Origin: Pigoraptor chileana
Lineage: Eukaryota; Opisthokonta; Filasterea
Assembly: GCA_943704495.1 (NCBI GenBank)
Contig: CALSCR010002228.1
Coordinates: forward strand, 1 to 28,859
Length of the DNA: 28,859 nt
Reading direction: 5' to 3'
Under the pieces are notes generated by a model, which saw nothing but the letters and a program-made list of their open reading frames with translations, was not told the origin of the DNA and made no database searches. A program made the translations under genes and the position numbers. Positions 28,842 through 28,859 of the stretch are shown here, piece by piece; the first letter of the stretch is position 1, and the number at the start of each line of letters is the position of its first letter.

Positions 28842-28859
28842 GGGGGGGGGGGGGGGGGG
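28842..28859. repeat. Poly-G run at the window edge
   Basis: The window ends in an uninterrupted G run after GTTGCA. It lies in an intron of the kinase gene. A homopolymer exactly at the end suggests a contig or read end, so its length is unreliable. Confidence 0.8.

Noticed and set aside
1-28859. Mobile elements, LTRs, tRNA or rRNA genes, CRISPR arrays
   Set aside because: No transposase, reverse transcriptase, terminal repeat pair, cloverleaf or spacer array was seen; the repeats found are simple or short tandem repeats.

Overview
This is a eukaryotic nuclear window with eight protein-coding genes. Six of them were assembled here from short exons joined at GT-AG (one GC-AG) introns. The gene set points to a free-living, probably flagellated, unicellular relative of animals: a protein tyrosine kinase with a tyrosine-rich tail (animals, choanoflagellates, filastereans, ichthyosporeans and a few other amorpheans), epsilon-tubulin (a centriole and basal-body gene), ATG10, a plant/fungus-type PEX4, and a homoserine O-acyltransferase that animals lack. 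A choanoflagellate-like holozoan is my best guess. The sequence alone does not fix the species, and an ichthyosporean or apusomonad is possible.

Layout, left to right: epsilon-tubulin TUBE1 (+, 211-4293, first exon outside the window); a giant alpha-actinin/spectrin-like protein (-, 13474-5296); a thioredoxin-like, single-pass secretory-pathway membrane protein without a CxxC site (+, 14527-16800); peroxin-4, the peroxisomal ubiquitin-conjugating enzyme (-, 18563-17356); homoserine O-acetyltransferase, MET2/metX type (+, 19172-22119); an F-box-like protein with about 18 twenty-residue leucine-rich repeats (-, 24624-23305); the autophagy E2-like enzyme ATG10 (+, 24914-27378); and the C-terminal end of a tyrosine kinase (-, 28808-27650, rest outside the window). 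Transcription direction alternates at every step (+ - + - + - + -). This gives three divergent promoter regions and four convergent 3' regions.

The genes do not form a pathway. Three of them (PEX4, the F-box/LRR protein, ATG10) belong to ubiquitin or ubiquitin-like conjugation. All three divergent promoters carry the E-box CACGTG, usually as CACGTGA. Introns and spacers are full of simple repeats (GT, AC, CT), short minisatellites (95, 88, 30 and 28 bp units) and little else. I saw no transposon, retroelement, tRNA, rRNA or CRISPR array.

The most notable item is the 2,539-residue alpha-actinin-like protein. Its N-terminal CH domains, first repeat, last two repeats and EF-hands are alpha-actinin-like, but about 13 spectrin-type repeats lie between them, giving about 16 in all, and a roughly 390-residue Ala/Glu/Lys tail follows. 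This is the architecture expected of an intermediate between alpha-actinin and the spectrins.
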